Source of the DNA: an uncultured Bacillaceae bacterium
GTDB taxonomy: Bacteria > Bacillota > Bacilli > Bacillales > Caldibacillaceae
Direction: 5' to 3'
Assembly (NCBI GenBank): GCA_937983015.1
Contig: CALKAK010000077.1
Coordinates: 1 to 21,345 of the forward strand
Length of the DNA stretch: 21,345 nt
Positions within the stretch are counted from its first letter, which is position 1, and each line of letters opens with the position of its first letter. The notes beneath the pieces are model-generated. The model did no database searches. It saw nothing but the letters and a program-made list of their open reading frames with translations, and was not told the origin of the DNA. The translations under genes and the position numbers were made by a program. This document shows positions 14,247 through 21,345 of the stretch, piece after piece.

Positions 14247-15395
14247 TTATCCCGATTTTTTCGAATCGGCGGCATGGGGCAAAATTTGGTTGACGGCATT
14301 ACTTTTTCTTATGGCTTTGAGATCTTTTTTCTTTAAGATCCTCTTTTCCGTTTTTCCATCAAAAATATGCAGATCGCTACTATTAGCCGAAAACTGAATG
14401 TTCATCCCGGGGACAAGATCAAGGAAAGGATTGGTGAAGAAGCGGATCATTGTATCTCCGACAAGAACATTAATCAGTTTAGCATGGCCGATTGTTTCTA
14501 CAAATTGTATCGTCCCCTCGAGTTGCAGGTCCCCATGCGAACCTAATTGGATATCGTGCGGACGAATACCTACGATGACATCACCGTTGTAGGATTTCGT
14601 CAGCAGCCTGGTTTCAAGCGGTAATTTTCGGTTATGCAGGTGAAGAATACCGTTATTAACAGATCCATGCAAAAAGTTCATGGGTGGGGTTCCGATAAAC
14701 CGGGCCACATATAAATTTTCAGGTTGATAATATAAAGCCATCGGGGTATCGTACTGGATGATTTGCCCGTCTTTCATTACGGCGATTCGGTCGGCTAACG
14801 TCATGGCCTCTTGTTGATCATGGGTGACCAAAATCGTTGTGATTCCTAGCTTTTTCTGTAAACGGGATATTTCAGAACGCATTTCAATTCGTAACCGTTC
14901 GTCCAGGTTAGACATCGGTTCATCCAATAGTAAAAGTCGGGGGTTTTTAACGATTGCACGCGCCAGGGCAACCCGTTGTTGCTGACCGCCGGATAATTCA
15001 CCGGGCTTTCGATGAAGGTATTGTTCTAGATGGACCGTTGCGGCGGCCTCTTTTGCCCTCTGAATCCGTTCTTCTTTCTTCACTTTCTGTTGTTTCAAGG
15101 GAAAGGCGATATTATCCAAAACGGTCATATGGGGATAAAGAGCGTAGCTTTGGAAAACCATTCCCACATTCCGATCCTTTGGTTCGACCTCATTAACACG
15201 CTGACCATCGAAGAGAATATCCCCCGAATCCGGTTTGTAAATACCGGCGATCATTAGCATGGTTGTTGTTTTCCCGCATCCGGAAGGGCCGAGTAATGCG
15301 ATAAACTCCCCGTCTTCGATTGACAAATTTAAATTGTCGATCGTATTCGTTTTCTTATCGAAAGACTTCGTGATATTCTTTAGTTCGATTTTCAT
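14247..15395 (-). CDS. ABC sugar importer ATP-binding protein (MsmK/UgpC type)
   Basis: A 382-aa ATPase of the carbohydrate-importer CUT1 class. Walker A is GPSGCGKTT (36-44), the Q-loop is VFQSYALYPHM (80-90), the ABC signature is LSGGQQQRVALARA (134-147), Walker B is LLLLDEP (154-160), and the switch histidine is His192 in LVTHDQQEA. The C-terminal third is the regulatory OB-fold extension (GIRPHDIQLGSHGDLQ region) typical of MalK/UgpC/MsmK. Its ATG overlaps the upstream permease stop codon by four bases (ATGA), indicating translational coupling. It is the last gene of the operon. MsmK-like ATPases often serve several importers, but here the gene is tied to one binding protein. Only a weak hairpin (ACGGG/CCCGT, about 14200-14231) follows. 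Confidence 0.95.
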   Translation of the reverse strand: MKIELKNITKSFDKKTNTIDNLNLSIEDGEFIALLGPSGCGKTTTMLMIAGIYKPDSGDILFDGQRVNEVEPKDRNVGMVFQSYALYPHMTVLDNIAFPLKQQKVKKEERIQRAKEAAATVHLEQYLHRKPGELSGGQQQRVALARAIVKNPRLLLLDEPMSNLDERLRIEMRSEISRLQKKLGITTILVTHDQQEAMTLADRIAVMKDGQIIQYDTPMALYYQPENLYVARFIGTPPMNFLHGSVNNGILHLHNRKLPLETRLLTKSYNGDVIVGIRPHDIQLGSHGDLQLEGTIQFVETIGHAKLINVLVGDTMIRFFTNPFLDLVPGMNIQFSANSSDLHIFDGKTEKRILKKKDLKAIRKSNAVNQILPHAADSKKSG

Positions 15396-16288
15396 GCGTT
15401 TTTGATCCCTCCCGAGCTCACTTGCATGAGTGATTTTTGGGTGAAGATGAAGAAGATTAAAACGGGAATCATATAAAAGAGAGAAATGGCCCCTAACAAG
15501 CTATAGTTGACCAAATTCGGGTCACTTGTAAGCTTTTGTAAAAATGATGCAAGTGTGATATTATCACCACTCACGATGAAGGTATAAAGGAGCAAGAATT
15601 CGGACCAGCCCGATAAAAATGAGAAAATACTGATCGATGCGATTCCCGGTTTGATGAGAGGAAGCACGATCTGGAACCAGACTTTTATTCGACTGCATCC
15701 ATCGATCAGGCCTGCCCATTCCACATCCCACGGCACATCGTCAAAAAAACCCTTGATAATCCAGGTCGTCATCGGAATCTGTAAAGCGGTTTTCACGAGG
15801 ATGACACCGAATAATGAATCGTACAGACCGAAGAAATTGAGTATATAAAAGACGGCGATTAATAGTGAGATACTCGGAAAAGCGTGGAGCAGCATCGTCG
15901 TGGTCAAGATGAACTTTCTTCCTGGAAATTGAATTCGGGATAGGGCGTATCCGGACATGACGCCGATCAGCACTTCTAAAATCGTCATCGTTCCCGCAAA
16001 GACGAAGGAATTCCATGTTGCGGTCCAAATGCTCGGCAACTCACTGCCACGATAGACGATGGGCTCCCACAAAAATGACCAGTTTTCTAGAGTGAAAGAT
16101 TCGGGTATTATACCGAATTTCATCTTTTGAAAGAAAGAATTCAAGAACAACCATAAATACATGAAAATAATCGGTAACGTGGTGATACCTAAAACACCGT
16201 AGGCGATGAAATAGGGAAGCCGTTTTTTCAATATATAGATGCGGCTTTTTTGCCGCGGGATCGTCACCGTTGCTTGTGCTGAATCCAT
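15392..16288 (-). CDS. ABC sugar importer permease, MalG-like
   Basis: A 298-aa inner permease with about six membrane helices. The cytoplasmic EAA loop is clear: EWAGLIDGCSRIKVWFQIVL, followed by PLIKPG, which docks on the ATPase. The basic N-terminus (PRQKSRIYILKKRLPYF) leads into the first helix. ATG has AAGGAG about 9 nt upstream, and the ribosome binding site overlaps the stop region of the preceding permease, 12 bp away. The 3' end overlaps the ATPase start by four bases. It belongs to the MalG/CUT1 family by size, EAA motif and position. The sugar carried is unknown. Confidence 0.93.
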   Translation of the reverse strand: MDSAQATVTIPRQKSRIYILKKRLPYFIAYGVLGITTLPIIFMYLWLFLNSFFQKMKFGIIPESFTLENWSFLWEPIVYRGSELPSIWTATWNSFVFAGTMTILEVLIGVMSGYALSRIQFPGRKFILTTTMLLHAFPSISLLIAVFYILNFFGLYDSLFGVILVKTALQIPMTTWIIKGFFDDVPWDVEWAGLIDGCSRIKVWFQIVLPLIKPGIASISIFSFLSGWSEFLLLYTFIVSGDNITLASFLQKLTSDPNLVNYSLLGAISLFYMIPVLIFFIFTQKSLMQVSSGGIKNA

Positions 16289-16300
16289 GTAATCAGCTCC

Positions 16301-17197
16301 TTATTCAATTCTCGTAGGTCGGATCATTTTTCCCATTCCAAAAACTTTCCATAACAGGAGAGAAATGAAGAAGGCGATGATCACGATAATCAGCGAAATC
16401 GCCGAACCGTAACCATATTCGAAATTCTGGAAAGCTTTATGGTACGAATAAAGCGCCAGAACTTCTGTGGCATTTACCGGACCACCATCAGTGATTAGTA
16501 AGATGTATTCATAGGAAGTCAATAATGATAGAAGTTGCCAGATCGTAACGAACATGAAGGGCCAGCGGATATGCGGGAAGATAATGTCTTTTATGACAGA
16601 CAAATGTCCGGCACCGTCAACATCCGCTGCATAAAACAAATCCCTCGGTATCGATTTTATTGCTGATGAAAAGATGATCATCCCGAATGAGGCACCGATT
16701 AAACCATTGGCTAAGATAATGATGAGCATCGGCTGAGTGGTTAAATAACTGACTGGTGGTAATCCGAACAAGGAGCGGATGCTGTTTAATAAACCGTATT
16801 CACTTGGGTCGAAAAACCAAATCCAGAGGAGGGCGTAAACAACAGGTGGTGTAATTCTGGGTAACATCCAGATGGTTCGGAAAAAGAGACTCGTTCTTTC
16901 CCAGCGTATAAAATAGGTGGTCAAGAGCGCGAGAATAAACCCGAAAAAAACATTGATCACCAGTGTGAATAAAACATACGTTACAGTGTTTTTCAAAATC
17001 AATCCGATGTTCGGATCAGCAAGCAACTTCCGGAAATTGTTAAGTTCAATGAATTCCCAACGCATCGACGAATCCATACCGGTAAAGGCCAAAATCGCGG
17101 TTAAAATCACCGGGATGAAATAAAAAATAACGACGAGGATTAAAAAAGGGCCAAGCATAATAACCGGTAAACGCCATTTTTTCCAACTTGATCGCAT
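16301..17197 (-). CDS. ABC sugar importer permease, MalF-like
   Basis: A 298-aa permease with six likely helices and an EAA-type loop, LFYAADVDGAGHLSVIKDII followed by FPHIRWP. It is the partner of the MalG-like permease. The frame is open to ATG 17257. That longer start would lie inside a stable RNA hairpin and has no ribosome binding site. ATG 17197 (MRSSWKKWRLPVIM) has GGAGGG 7 nt upstream and gives the usual family length, so I chose it. It follows the binding-protein gene by about 80 bp and is separated from it by the 17219-17242 stem-loop, which probably lowers permease expression relative to the binding protein. Confidence 0.92.
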   Translation of the reverse strand: MRSSWKKWRLPVIMLGPFLILVVIFYFIPVILTAILAFTGMDSSMRWEFIELNNFRKLLADPNIGLILKNTVTYVLFTLVINVFFGFILALLTTYFIRWERTSLFFRTIWMLPRITPPVVYALLWIWFFDPSEYGLLNSIRSLFGLPPVSYLTTQPMLIIILANGLIGASFGMIIFSSAIKSIPRDLFYAADVDGAGHLSVIKDIIFPHIRWPFMFVTIWQLLSLLTSYEYILLITDGGPVNATEVLALYSYHKAFQNFEYGYGSAISLIIVIIAFFISLLLWKVFGMGKMIRPTRIE

Positions 17198-17218
17198 CAA
17201 CTTTCCCTCCAATATGGT

Positions 17219-17242
17219 GCCAGGACCCGGATGGGTCCCGGC
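17219..17242 (-). other. Intercistronic stem-loop between binding protein and permease genes
   Basis: GCCAGGACCC (17219-17228) and GGGTCCCGGC (17233-17242) flank a 4-nt loop. In the minus-strand RNA all ten pairs form, one as G-U. No U-tract follows, and the MalF-like gene's GGAGGG comes next, so it is more likely an RNA-stabilising or processing stem than a terminator. Confidence 0.7.
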
Positions 17243-17276
17243 GGTGTAACACTTCATCAGATGGAAGAGATCTGAT

Positions 17277-18677
17277 TTATTCTTTAATGATCAATTCGTC
17301 ACCGAGATCGTTTTGCAATTGGGTTTCTAAATCGTTCATGGCCTCTTCAACCGTTTTTTGATCAAGTTCGACCGCTTGAATAGCGGAGAAGATAGCTTTA
17401 GAGAATGCGGAAAAATCTTTATGGTTCGGTACGAATGTTGTGTAGTCAAGCATATAAGTGGCTTTACCAAGAGTCATATTGTTTTTGATATCGGGATGTT
17501 CCGCTGCACTTTGTGTTACCGGAAGATGGGCGGTTTTCACATCGTGATTGGCTTGAATTTCAGGATCTGCGACAATTTCTAAAAGACGAACGATGTAATC
17601 AAAGTGTTCGGTATTTGATGAAACGGTGTATACAAATGGATGGGATAGGGTGTTCGGTTTTCCACCTTTTTCGGACGCGGGAATCAACATCATTCCGAAG
17701 TTTTCATGGACCCATTCCTCATCCACTTTCCCGAGCTCATCGTGATATGGGTCGTCCGCCCAGTTAAAGACATTCCAGAGTCCGCCGTAATAAAAGAGTG
17801 TCTTTCCGTTTACGACTGTCCGGTGAATATTGCTCCATTCCATTTGGGTAATGTCTTTAGGGGTCAACCCTTTCTCGGTGATTTCATCAAAATACTGCAA
17901 TGTTTTTTCTACGGCCGGTTTGTCAAAGACAATTTTGTTTTGTTCGCTATCATAGACGGTTCCCCCGAAATTAAAGATATGGGCGTGGAAATCGGTACCT
18001 TCAACCGGGCGGTGAATGATGCCGTTTTCCACGATTCCCTTGTTCACCGCTTCTTCGGCAACCCGGGTCATATCATCCAGAGTAAATTCGCCATTGACGA
18101 CCTTTTCTGGCAAACTTTCAATCTCTTCATCAGTCCACCCGAGTTCCCGCAAAAGATTTTTGTTGTAGTAAACGGGGCGTGATTCCATATCTTGAGGGGC
18201 ACCCCAAATTTCACCTTTATAAGTAACCGCGTCCCAGATTAGTGGGAAGGTATCTTTGTAGGCTTCAGAATCTTTCAACTCGTTTAAAGGCAGGATGTAG
18301 TTTCCGTCGGCTAACCAGCCAATATTTTCATGTCCGGTTGTATAGATATCAGGTTCTTTCTTTGCCTGATGAGCAAGCATGAATTGCTTTGCGTAGTCAT
18401 CGCTGCTACCATCATACATATCGGTCTCTACTTGAATTTGAATATCTTCCCCTTCAGCTTTTAATTCTTCATTTAATTTTTCCGCAGCAAGAGCAATATT
18501 TTCTACCCGAGTTGTTTCTGGACTGAGCGACTGAACACGAATCGTGATCGTATTGCTATCACCTGTGGCCGACTGATTACTACCACCATCACTTCCATCG
18601 TCACTTCCACAGGCACTCATGATTGTAATTAATAGGATGGAAGCGATGATGAGGAACCATTTTTTGAACGGTCGCAT
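17277..18677 (-). CDS. ABC sugar-type solute-binding lipoprotein
   Basis: A 466-aa extracellular binding protein of the carbohydrate (SBP_bac_1, cluster D) type. The N-terminus has a basic start, a hydrophobic stretch and the lipobox IMSAC, so Cys23 is the likely lipid-anchored residue. A Ser/Gly/Asp-rich linker (GSDDGSDGGSNQSATGDS) follows. The mature part has the expected alternation of domains, with YKGEIWGAPQDMESRPVYYN typical of the family. The C-terminal tail is acidic. ATG is preceded by GGAGGG. Its promoter at 18711-18739 overlaps a LacI-type operator. It is the first gene of a binding protein-permease-permease-ATPase operon. No sugar-degrading enzyme is nearby, so the ligand cannot be inferred. 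An oligosaccharide or sugar derivative is likely. Confidence 0.93.
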   Translation of the reverse strand: MRPFKKWFLIIASILLITIMSACGSDDGSDGGSNQSATGDSNTITIRVQSLSPETTRVENIALAAEKLNEELKAEGEDIQIQVETDMYDGSSDDYAKQFMLAHQAKKEPDIYTTGHENIGWLADGNYILPLNELKDSEAYKDTFPLIWDAVTYKGEIWGAPQDMESRPVYYNKNLLRELGWTDEEIESLPEKVVNGEFTLDDMTRVAEEAVNKGIVENGIIHRPVEGTDFHAHIFNFGGTVYDSEQNKIVFDKPAVEKTLQYFDEITEKGLTPKDITQMEWSNIHRTVVNGKTLFYYGGLWNVFNWADDPYHDELGKVDEEWVHENFGMMLIPASEKGGKPNTLSHPFVYTVSSNTEHFDYIVRLLEIVADPEIQANHDVKTAHLPVTQSAAEHPDIKNNMTLGKATYMLDYTTFVPNHKDFSAFSKAIFSAIQAVELDQKTVEEAMNDLETQLQNDLGDELIIKE

Positions 18678-18710
18678 ACAATCATCCCTCCATAAGAAGT
18701 TTTTTCTATT

Positions 18711-18739
18711 GTTATAAATGAAATCTTAAAAATTGGGAA
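18711..18739 (-). promoter_or_regulatory. Predicted promoter of the ABC importer operon
   Basis: On the minus strand TTCCCA (18734-18739) and TATAAC (18711-18716) are exactly 17 bp apart. Transcription would start near 18704, leaving about 27 nt to the ATG. The -35 hexamer is part of operator O1, so repressor binding would exclude RNA polymerase. Confidence 0.6.
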
Positions 18740-18750
18740 CGTTCCCACAT
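18731..18750. promoter_or_regulatory. LacI-family operator O1
   Basis: AATTGGGAACGTTCCCACAT contains the perfect 14-bp palindrome TGGGAACGTTCCCA (18734-18747) with the central CG expected of LacI-family sites. Its right half GTTCCCACAT is identical to that of O2. It overlaps the -35 of the importer promoter. It resembles a CcpA cre site but differs at both W positions, so the neighbouring LacI regulator is the better candidate. Confidence 0.75.
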
Positions 18751-18827
18751 AGAGAAGAAAAATAAGGTTGTATCGCTATAAATCTATTGAGGAAGTACCG
18801 GGAATAGGCTTTTCAGGTCATTCTTCT

Positions 18828-18847
18828 ATGTGGTACCGTTCCCACAT
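18828..18847. promoter_or_regulatory. LacI-family operator O2
   Basis: ATGTGGTACCGTTCCCACAT is an imperfect dyad (8 of 10 pairs) sharing its right half, ten bases, with O1. The centres are 97 bp apart. It lies between the lacI-type gene and the importer promoter, a layout that could allow DNA looping. Confidence 0.65.
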
Positions 18848-18970
18848 GTGCGAAAAGATAGATACATAGAAAGAGGTTGGCTATTCCTAAGGGAAAATGG
18901 ATGTGATTACAAAGGTGATAGTGTGAAATGATAGATGATTATGAAGATTATACAAGTTTATTATATCACA

Positions 18971-19984
18971 TTATTTTGGCGAACGGGTAGACTCCCTGAT
19001 CATTAATTTCGGATCGTAGGTTACTCTTTCGGGCTGGATCTCTTTATTATTGATCAATTCGACTAATTTTGAAACAGCATCTTCCGCCATCTTAACTTTA
19101 TCGATTTGTATCGTTGTCAAGGAAGGATGAAACAGTTTCGATAAATCGATATCGTTGAATCCCATGATTGAAAGGTCTTCCGGAATATGGACCCCTTTTG
19201 TTAAGAAAAACTTCATCGCACCGATGGCAAGATAGTCATCTGTTGCAAAAATGGCGGTAGGTTGTTTCTTAAGGAAGTGATCCCATGCACGCGCTGCTGT
19301 TTGATAACCTGCCTCAAAAGTAGCCGTTGTCGAATACAAAATATCTGCTGCGTTAATCTGTCCCCCCAATTCATTGAAACGTTCGCAAAATCCTTGGAAT
19401 CGTAACAGTTCGTTCGGGCCTGTATTTAAACATGTTAATACCCAAATATTTCTATGTCCTAATCGATATAAGTATTCAGCGGCTATCCTGCCACCGTTTA
19501 TTTCATGATTAGAAATTTGTAAGTAATGATCCGTTTCGGTACCGTTAATCATGACACAGGGGATATGAATCTTGTCGAGGTAATTTAATACGTCATGGTT
19601 CACAAGATTTATCAAGATGAGCCCATCGACTCTTTTTTCTACCATATAATCGATATGCCGAGAAGACTCGTTTTTTTCGAGTGCGACAAAAATGGAATAA
19701 TTCAGCTCATGGGCCTTTTCCAAAAGCGGACCGATAATCGATTCATATACGGACTTTTCCGTATCATACTGTTTCTCTTTAAAGAAGATGACCCCGATAT
19801 TATCTGTTTTGTTCGATACCATCGCTCGGGCTACCCGATTCGGTTTATATTGTAATTCCTCTACGGCTTTCCATACTTTCTCCTGTGCTTCTTTACTAGC
19901 AAAACCTTTACCAGAGATCACCCGAGAGACCGTCGACTTAGAAACTCCCGCACGTAAGGCAATATCTTTGATGGTGACGCCCAA
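18971..19984 (-). CDS. LacI-family transcriptional regulator
   Basis: A 337-aa LacI/GalR-type repressor. The N-terminal helix-turn-helix and hinge are standard: TIKDIALRAGVSKSTVSRVI (4-23) and YKPNRVARAM. The rest is a periplasmic-binding-like ligand domain with blocks such as NIGVIF, VDGLILI, GHRNIWVLT, AIFATDDYLAIGAM and MGFNDIDLSKLFHPSLTTI. The inducer is unknown and is probably the importer's sugar or a derivative. The start is TTG 19984, with GGAGGG 6 nt upstream. It has its own strong promoter. It sits directly upstream of the ABC operon in the same orientation, and two matching operators lie between them, so it is the likely repressor. It is not CcpA, because global CcpA genes are not normally linked to one importer. 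Confidence 0.93.
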   Translation of the reverse strand: MGVTIKDIALRAGVSKSTVSRVISGKGFASKEAQEKVWKAVEELQYKPNRVARAMVSNKTDNIGVIFFKEKQYDTEKSVYESIIGPLLEKAHELNYSIFVALEKNESSRHIDYMVEKRVDGLILINLVNHDVLNYLDKIHIPCVMINGTETDHYLQISNHEINGGRIAAEYLYRLGHRNIWVLTCLNTGPNELLRFQGFCERFNELGGQINAADILYSTTATFEAGYQTAARAWDHFLKKQPTAIFATDDYLAIGAMKFFLTKGVHIPEDLSIMGFNDIDLSKLFHPSLTTIQIDKVKMAEDAVSKLVELINNKEIQPERVTYDPKLMIRESTRSPK

Positions 19985-20022
19985 TATTTACCCTCCAGAA
20001 TGATTAATCAGTCCAATAATAA

Positions 20023-20051
20023 ATTTTAATGAGCAAGTTTTCGGCTGTCAA
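20023..20051 (-). promoter_or_regulatory. Sigma-A promoter of the LacI-family gene
   Basis: On the minus strand a perfect TTGACA (20046-20051), a 17-bp spacer and TAAAAT (20023-20028). A GGAACGTT core (about 20069-20076), the same eight bases as the centre of O1, lies about 17 bp upstream of the -35 and might be a weak autoregulatory site. Confidence 0.7.
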
Positions 20052-20146
20052 TTTTGTTAAATATGAAAGGAACGTTAAAGAAAAATACGATCATATTCTT
20101 TCGGACCCTCTCAGGCGAAACAAAGACAATCGCTCTTTTAATGAGC

Positions 20147-20161
20147 AGTTTTCTGGAATTT
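20147..20161. promoter_or_regulatory. CodY-box-like site upstream of the IscA-like gene
   Basis: AGTTTTCTGGAATTT matches the CodY consensus at 12 of 15, with an intact C-W-G core. It lies 55-70 bp before the IscA-like start, in the shared divergent region. It could be chance, because AT-rich DNA gives occasional matches of this quality. Confidence 0.4.
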
Positions 20162-20167
20162 CGTGCA

Positions 20168-20200
20168 TTAATCGTTTTAAATAAAATTAATAACGATTAA
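20168..20200. promoter_or_regulatory. 9-bp inverted repeat before the IscA-like gene
   Basis: TTAATCGTT (20168-20176) and AACGATTAA (20192-20200) are perfect inverted copies separated by 15 bp. A possible -10 TAAAAT lies inside. The right arm ends against the AGGGGAGGG ribosome binding site. It may be a regulator site or an RNA hairpin that occludes translation. I do not recognise the motif. Confidence 0.5.
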
Positions 20201-20216
20201 AGGGGAGGGAGAATTG

Positions 20217-20510
20217 ATGCACATTACCGATGGGGCAAAAGAGTTGATACAAGATTATCTGAACAGAAAAAATGCGGATGGTTTGCGTTTATATAGAGAA
20301 GCGAGTGGCTGCGGTTGTGGCGCTATGCAGTATGCTTTAACGGCAGAGGAACCCCATGAAACGGATACGGTAAAAATTATTAATGGTATCAAAATAGCAT
20401 TTGCACCCGATGTCGGTCCGACGGATCATCTAACCCTGGATCTGGATGAATATGAAGGGGCTCAGGGACTGGTTTTATTAGGAGCCGATACAGGCTGTGG
20501 GTGTTCTTAA
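20217..20510 (+). CDS. HesB/IscA-like iron-sulfur biosynthesis family protein
   Basis: A 97-aa small protein of the HesB/IscA superfamily. Cysteines cluster at SGCGCGAM near residue 31-37 and at the C-terminal TGCGCS, and the spacing between the clusters resembles the C-x(60-65)-C-x-C pattern of A-type Fe-S carriers. The GxKIAFAPDVGP and LTLDLDEYEGAQGLVL segments fit the family's beta core. The extra cysteine in the first cluster is unlike classic IscA, so the exact role (cluster carrier or metal binding) is uncertain. ATG 20217 has GGAGG 8 nt upstream; TTG 20214 in the same frame is an alternative. It is a single gene with its own terminator and is preceded by an inverted repeat and a CodY-like site. 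Confidence 0.8.
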   Translation: MHITDGAKELIQDYLNRKNADGLRLYREASGCGCGAMQYALTAEEPHETDTVKIINGIKIAFAPDVGPTDHLTLDLDEYEGAQGLVLLGADTGCGCS

Positions 20511-20528
20511 GTCACATATAAAAAGTGT

Positions 20529-20566
20529 GAAAAAGGAACTGATTATGAGATCAGTTCCTTTTTTCA
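20529..20566. terminator. Bidirectional terminator between IscA-like and LysR genes
   Basis: AAAAGGAACTGAT (20531-20543) pairs with ATCAGTTCCTTTT (20550-20562), a stem of 13 or more pairs with a 6-nt loop and T-runs on both strands. It serves the + gene ending at 20510 and the - gene ending at 20594. Confidence 0.9.
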
Positions 20567-20593
20567 TGGTTTAAGGATGTTGTTGGAAACGAG

Positions 20594-21345
20594 CTAAATC
20601 ATCGACCAAAATTTTGCAGCCGCTTTTGAAAGGGGGGAAGCGGCCATTTTCAGGGCGACCGGTTCGATTTGCAAATCAAAATCATCGTACTCATAGATAT
20701 TAATTCGTTCAAAATATCCAGAGGGATAATGGAGTCTCGGAATGATCGAGATACCGAGACCGCGGTTCACTAAGGCGATAACCACTTGAATATCCATGCA
20801 TTGAAAAACGATATTCGGTTTGACGCCGTGTTTTCCGAAGAAACTAAGGATCTTTTCCGATAAAGGATGATCATCCAGATCTCCTAACATGATAAAGGGG
20901 AGTTCTGCTATTTCTTCGACTGTGGGATTCACCGAAAGCCGATCTTTCCAATTGCGGGGTACGATGAGGACCGCTTTTTCCTTCTTAAATGGTTTAATTT
21001 CAAAAGTCTCACTTTGACCTGGGTTGAATAAAAAAGCCAGATCGAGTTCTTTTTGTTTCAATTTATATAACAGAATCTTTTTATAGCCGGTGAACGTGTG
21101 AATTTTAATTTGCGGATATTTCTTCCTAAATTGGACGATGTAATCGATAAGGATATTTATACAGGCAGGCGCTACCCCGATTCTGACCGTTCCCGCCTCC
21201 CCCTCCTCAATTTCGTGTATTTGCCTTTTTACCTCTTTCGTTTGATTTAAAACACTCTCTGCATATTCATACAATAATTTTCCCGCTTCTGTTACTTCCC
21301 ATTTTTTTCGGTTGCGATGAATCAGCGTTGTGCCCAACTCTGATT
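20594..21345 (-). CDS. LysR-family transcriptional regulator (N-terminus beyond window)
   Basis: About 250 aa of a LysR-type regulator, missing most of the helix-turn-helix, which lies past the right edge. The visible start, SELGTTLIHRNRKKWEVTEA, is the wing after the recognition helix, and the next stretch is the linker helix (LLYEYAESVLNQTKEVKRQI). The C-terminal LysR substrate-binding domain follows: TVRIGVAPACINILIDYIVQ, then ELDLAFLF, LPFIMLGD and VNRGLGISIIPRL. TTG 21337 is a false start, as the frame is open through the edge. The target genes and inducer are unknown; they are probably encoded beyond the window. It ends against the terminator shared with the IscA-like gene. Confidence 0.92.
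   Translation of the reverse strand, partial: SELGTTLIHRNRKKWEVTEAGKLLYEYAESVLNQTKEVKRQIHEIEEGEAGTVRIGVAPACINILIDYIVQFRKKYPQIKIHTFTGYKKILLYKLKQKELDLAFLFNPGQSETFEIKPFKKEKAVLIVPRNWKDRLSVNPTVEEIAELPFIMLGDLDDHPLSEKILSFFGKHGVKPNIVFQCMDIQVVIALVNRGLGISIIPRLHYPSGYFERINIYEYDDFDLQIEPVALKMAASPLSKAAAKFWSMI

Noticed and set aside
17198..17257. Longer N-terminus for the MalF-like permease
   Set aside because: The extra segment is encoded by the intercistronic hairpin and has no ribosome binding site, whereas ATG 17197 has GGAGGG at proper spacing.
18734..18747. Possible CcpA cre site
   Set aside because: It matches the C-G core and ends but fails at both W positions. The paired copy and adjacent LacI-family gene give a simpler explanation.
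1..21345. CRISPR arrays, tRNA or rRNA genes, prophage, defence or toxin-antitoxin modules
   Set aside because: No regularly spaced repeats, no tRNA-like cloverleaf with CCA-type ends, no rRNA motifs and no characteristic protein families were seen on either strand.

Overview
The window reads as chromosome of a low-to-mid GC member of the Bacillota, most likely the Bacillales. The support is a full-length CodY, strong AGGAGG-type ribosome binding sites, frequent TTG and GTG starts, sigma-A promoters with 17-bp spacers, and lipoprotein and transporter families typical of bacilli. Genus cannot be set from the sequence. No rRNA, tRNA, CRISPR array or prophage was seen. The only mobile DNA is the tail of an IS1182-like transposase at the left edge.

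Layout. (1) 1-211: 3' end of an insertion sequence, abutting the stop codon of the next gene. (2) 170-4599: a short-chain acyl-CoA synthetase (-), an EamA/DMT exporter (+) and an AtoE-type short-chain fatty acid permease (-). The two fatty-acid genes each carry a CodY-box-like sequence at the promoter. (3) 4931-5958: a 99-aa orphan protein (+) and a DUF2225 zinc-ribbon/TPR-like protein (-), sharing a terminator. (4) 6207-8899: a GltP/GltT-type glutamate/aspartate:cation symporter (-), a 683-bp gap and codY (+). The gap holds a leader ORF, a strong promoter with no gene behind it and structured DNA. (5) 9065-10140: a methylguanine-DNA methyltransferase and a four-helix membrane protein. (6) 10210-14089: thiolase, HMG-CoA synthase and class II HMG-CoA reductase, which together are the complete upper mevalonate pathway from acetyl-CoA to mevalonate. 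They are arranged as divergent then convergent single-gene units. (7) 14247-19984: a sugar-type ABC importer operon (binding protein, two permeases, ATPase) behind a LacI-family regulator, with two matching operators about 97 bp apart. (8) 20217-21345: a small HesB/IscA-like protein and a LysR regulator that runs off the right edge.

How the parts fit. Short-chain fatty acids entering by AtoE can be activated by the synthetase to acyl-CoA/acetyl-CoA, which feeds the thiolase and mevalonate genes. CodY-like sites near the synthetase/EamA, atoE, codY and iscA-like starts suggest that nutrient status (branched-chain amino acids/GTP) controls several of these units. The LacI regulator most likely represses the ABC importer through an operator that overlaps the -35 element of the binding-protein promoter, with a second upstream site that could allow looping.

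I see no clear multi-gene system of an undescribed type. The best candidates for something new are the roughly 210-nt transcript predicted between the symporter and codY, and the 26-codon ORF abutting the symporter start.
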